From: Neoroseomonas terrae
GTDB lineage: Bacteria > Pseudomonadota > Alphaproteobacteria > Acetobacterales > Acetobacteraceae
Length of the DNA: 64,000 bases
NCBI RefSeq assembly: GCF_018129025.1
Contig: NZ_JAAEDI010000013.1
Location: 1-64,000, forward strand
Direction of reading: 5' to 3'
Of the stretch, positions 61,783 to 64,000 are shown piece by piece; the first letter of the stretch is position 1, and each line of letters starts with the position of its first letter. The notes beneath the pieces are model-generated. The model was not told the DNA's origin, searched no databases, and saw only the letters and a program-made list of their open reading frames with translations. Made by a program: the position numbers and the translations under genes.

Positions 61783-62742
61783 TCAGAGCGACTTCAGGAA
61801 GGCTTCGACATCCGCCGGCGAGCCGATGGCGAGCGCCGTCGCCTCCGGCGCGTTGCGCTTCATCAGCCCGGTCAGCACCTTGCCCGCGCCGGTCTCGACG
61901 AACCGGTCGCAGCCCATCGCGGCCATGGCGGCCACGCATTCGCGCCAGCGCACCGTGCCGGTCACCTGGCGCACCAGCAGGTCACGGATCTCGGCCGGCT
62001 CACTGGCCTTGGCGGCGGTGACGTTCGCCACCACCGGCACCAGCGGCGCGCGCAGCTCGGCCTTCGCCAGCGCCTCGGCCATCGCATCCGCCGCCGGCGC
62101 CATCAGCGCGCAATGGAAGGGGGCGGAAACCGGCAGCAGCATGGCGCGCTTCACGCCCTCCGCCTTCGCGATCTCGATCGCCCGTTCCACCGCCGCCTTG
62201 GCGCCGGAGATCACCACCTGCCCGCCGCCATTGTCGTTGGCAGCCTCGACCACCTCCGCCACACCCGTCTCGGGGTCGGCGGCGGCCTTCTCGCAGATGG
62301 CCCGCGCCTGCTCGAGCTCGGCTCCGAGCAGCGCGGCCATGGCGCCCGTGCCCGCCGGCGTCGCCTTCTGCATCGCCTCCCCGCGTAGGCGCAGCAGCCG
62401 GGCGGCGGTCGCGATGTCGAAGGCGCCGGCCGCAGTCAGCGCGCTGTACTCGCCGAGCGAGTGCCCGGCGACCAACGCGACCCGCTCGGCGAGCACGAAT
62501 CCGCCCTCCGCCTCCAGCGCACGCACCACGGCCAGCGAATGCGCCATCAGCGCCGGCTGGGCGTTGGCCGTGAGTGTCAGCTCCTCCTGCGGGCCTTCCC
62601 ACATCAGCTTCGAGAGCTTCTGGGACAGCGCGTCGTCCACTTCCTGGAAGACGTGGCGGGCGGCGGGGAAGGCTTCGGCGAGGTCGCGGCCCATGCCGAC
62701 GGCCTGGCTGCCCTGGCCGGGGAAGACGAAGGCGGTAGCCAT
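61783..62742 (-). CDS. fabD: Malonyl-CoA:ACP transacylase
   Basis: 319 residues. FVFPGQGSQAVGMG at the N-terminus, the nucleophile in AGHSLGEYSAL (about residue 93), SAPFHCALM (His) and NVTA are canonical. It loads malonate onto ACP for fatty acid synthesis. It is the first gene of a fabD-fabG pair and divergent from rpsF. Confidence 0.96.
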   Translation of the reverse strand: MATAFVFPGQGSQAVGMGRDLAEAFPAARHVFQEVDDALSQKLSKLMWEGPQEELTLTANAQPALMAHSLAVVRALEAEGGFVLAERVALVAGHSLGEYSALTAAGAFDIATAARLLRLRGEAMQKATPAGTGAMAALLGAELEQARAICEKAAADPETGVAEVVEAANDNGGGQVVISGAKAAVERAIEIAKAEGVKRAMLLPVSAPFHCALMAPAADAMAEALAKAELRAPLVPVVANVTAAKASEPAEIRDLLVRQVTGTVRWRECVAAMAAMGCDRFVETGAGKVLTGLMKRNAPEATALAIGSPADVEAFLKSL

Positions 62743-62783
62743 GTCTGCGCGTTTCCGTGTTGTGTCAGTCGATCTGGATGGGC

Positions 62784-62813
62784 GGATTGCGGCGCGGGCA
62801 CGCGGTTGTCAAC
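62784..62813 (-). promoter_or_regulatory. Possible fabD promoter
   Basis: On the minus strand a perfect TTGACA (62813-62808) is followed after about 18 bases by CAATCC (62789-62784), about 40 bases before the fabD ATG. The -10 match is weak. Confidence 0.35.
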
Positions 62814-63262
62814 GGCGGGCCGCCTATATCGCCGGGACGTTCCATACGCGATGTCGGGACTGCTGCAACGCAGGCGAAGGCTCGGCCGGGCTTCCTCGCC
62901 CACCCGCACAATGCGGACTACAAAGCGATCTCCGGTTATGCACGGGCTTTCGCCCTGAAGACCCTGAGGGCCGGACACGCCGGATCGGCGCGGACGACCC
63001 CGAACTCCTGGCGCTGTCCAAGGCGATCCGCGAGCCCGGTTTCTAACGGGACAGGTGGGGCCAGAGGATCAGCGCGAACAGGTCGCCTTGGTAGAATGGG
63101 GGCGCAGTTGCAGTCGGCCGCTGCGCCACGCATCCATTCCTACCGGCCCGCCGCGCCAGACTTGTCCCCGGAGACGCCATCTGAGCGGACGGCTGAGTCC
63201 CGCCCGCTTTCGGTTTCGTCCTTGAAATCGGCGCAGACCCGTGCTTTACGCCCCCCTCCCCT
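62814..63262. other. Gene-free stretch between fabD and rpsF
   Basis: About 450 bp of this divergent region shows no convincing gene, tRNA or repeat. A CCTATATCG motif at 62823-62831 may belong to a plus-strand promoter for rpsF but has no well-spaced -35 element. Confidence 0.5.
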
Positions 63263-63287
63263 GCCGGGCGCAAGGCAAGCGCCCGGC
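63263..63287 (+). promoter_or_regulatory. Leader hairpin upstream of rpsF
   Basis: GCCGGGCGC pairs perfectly over 9 bp with GCGCCCGGC around AAGGCAA, about 60 bases before the rpsF ATG. Ribosomal protein S6 leaders in bacteria can bind an S6:S18 complex for feedback; whether this stem is such a site is only a suggestion. Confidence 0.4.
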
Positions 63288-63346
63288 TATGCCCGTTTGC
63301 GCGCTCCATTCCGGAGCCAGGGCTGAGACAGCCACAGGGAGATCAC

Positions 63347-63823
63347 ATGCCGCTCTATGAATGCGTGTTCATCGCGCGCAACGACGTCACCCAGCAGCAG
63401 GTCGAGGCGATCGCCGAGCAGGTCGCGACCCTCATCACCGAGGGCGGCGGCGAGGTGAAGAAGCGCGAGTACTGGGGCCTGCGCGGCCTCGCCTACAAGA
63501 TCAAGAAGAACCGCAAGGCGCATTACATGCTCCTCGGTATCGACGCGCCGGGCACCGCCCTGCCGGAAGTCGAGCGTCAGCTCGGCCTGAACGAGGACGT
63601 GCTGCGCTCGCTCACGATCCGCGTCGAGGCGATCGACGAAGCGCCCTCCGCCGTTCTCGCGAAGCGCGGCGACGACCGTGAGCGCGACCGCGGCTTCCGT
63701 GGCCCGCGCCCGGCTGGCCGGTTCGGCTCCGGCCGCGGCGGCCGTGAGCGCAGCGACGACCGCGAGGAATTCCGTGCCCGCCCGCGGGACGAGATGGATG
63801 GCCCCGGCGGGGCCGAGGAGTAA
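63347..63823 (+). CDS. rpsF: 30S ribosomal protein S6
   Basis: 158 residues. MPLYECVFIARNDVTQQQVE, REYWGLRGLAYKIKKNRKAHY and LNEDVLRSLTIRVEAID define S6. The tail from ~105 is a long Arg/Gly/Asp-rich extension (RERDRGFRGPRPAGRFG), a low-complexity feature common in alphaproteobacterial S6. The AGGGA element precedes the ATG by 7 bases. It is followed by rpsR after 6 bases. Confidence 0.96.
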   Translation: MPLYECVFIARNDVTQQQVEAIAEQVATLITEGGGEVKKREYWGLRGLAYKIKKNRKAHYMLLGIDAPGTALPEVERQLGLNEDVLRSLTIRVEAIDEAPSAVLAKRGDDRERDRGFRGPRPAGRFGSGRGGRERSDDREEFRARPRDEMDGPGGAEE

Positions 63824-63829
63824 GCCAGC

Positions 63830-64000
63830 ATGTCCGAATCGACCGACCTGACCCCCGCTGGCCGTCGCCCGGCCGTCGGCGCGCGCCGCCCCTTCTACCG
63901 GCGCAAGAAGTCCTGCCCCTTCTCCGGGCCGCAGGCGCCGAAGATCGACTACAAGGACGTCCGCCTGCTGTCCCGCTTCCTGAGCGAGCGCGGCAAGATC
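63830..64000 (+). CDS. rpsR: 30S ribosomal protein S18 (partial, cut by the window end)
   Basis: 57 codons visible: [17 protein letters not shown], then [15 protein letters not shown], with the Cys typical of many S18 proteins, and [20 protein letters not shown]. The C-terminal part lies beyond the window. It lies 6 bases downstream of rpsF. Confidence 0.94.
   Translation, partial: MSESTDLTPAGRRPAVGARRPFYRRKKSCPFSGPQAPKIDYKDVRLLSRFLSERGKI

Noticed and set aside
62806..62830. TTGTCA and TATATC as an rpsF promoter
   Set aside because: The spacing is only 13 bases and it lies more than 500 bases from the gene, so it was not called.
62900..63046. Plus-strand tail with protein-like composition (ELLALSKAIREPGF) ahead of rpsF
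   Set aside because: It has no start codon of its own in that frame, and upstream the frame runs antisense through fabD and fabG. It could be a relic, but nothing supports a functional gene.

Overview
The window is about 64 kb of very GC-rich chromosome. No phage, insertion sequence, plasmid, CRISPR, tRNA or rRNA gene was found. Gene content points to an alphaproteobacterium, most likely Acetobacteraceae of the Roseomonas type (inference). The clues are COQ9, a def-coq9 pair, an hdaA-ppk1-ppx run next to divergent purM-purN, rpsF-rpsR, fabD-fabG, three orphan Bug-type solute receptors, frequent GTG starts and many 4-base stop/start overlaps.

Layout. 0-4 kb: the end of one OmpA-family gene, a complete second one, a secreted hypothetical protein, def-coq9, and rpsU with a clear terminator. 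4-6 kb: a secreted FG-GAP/DUF4114 gene broken by a 14-bp tandem duplication. 6-13 kb: a KefB/C-like antiporter, a BisC-type molybdoenzyme coupled to a fatty acid hydroxylase-superfamily membrane protein, and a third OmpA paralogue. 13-20 kb: an unusual NodB-like deacetylase overlapping a beta-propeller protein, msrA, and a 1441-residue RTX protein. 20-29 kb: small hydrolases, a minimal MGMT coupled to a 2OG-Fe(II) dioxygenase, and a gnd-gntK-flavin monooxygenase-DUF4166 cluster. 29-33 kb: an M20-Bug-M28 operon. 33-42 kb: polyphosphate metabolism (ppk1, ppx), hdaA, an AI-2E family permease, a CDP-alcohol phosphatidyltransferase and a DUF2066 protein, divergent from purM-purN and a tiny membrane protein. 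42-49 kb: an EAL protein, ndk, an ABC-F ATPase, a short convergent gene, a Bug receptor and an RTX-Hint protein. 49-55 kb: two tandem M17 aminopeptidases with holC, a CysQ-like phosphatase and a Sua5-type tRNA modification enzyme. 55-61 kb: two alpha/beta hydrolases, an HD protein, a third Bug receptor, RtcB and a low-affinity iron permease-like protein. 61-64 kb: fabD-fabG, divergent from rpsF-rpsR, which runs off the window.

The most striking non-coding feature is a family of composite palindromic repeats, about nine loci and fourteen half-elements. Most lie just after stop codons or between genes on the same strand. Their hairpin stems vary by compensating changes between copies, which indicates selection on RNA or cruciform structure. 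Otherwise the window is mostly housekeeping and ordinary accessory metabolism. No defence or biosynthetic system that looks clearly new was found. The best candidates for follow-up are the repeat family, the 14-bp duplication and the MGMT/dioxygenase pair.
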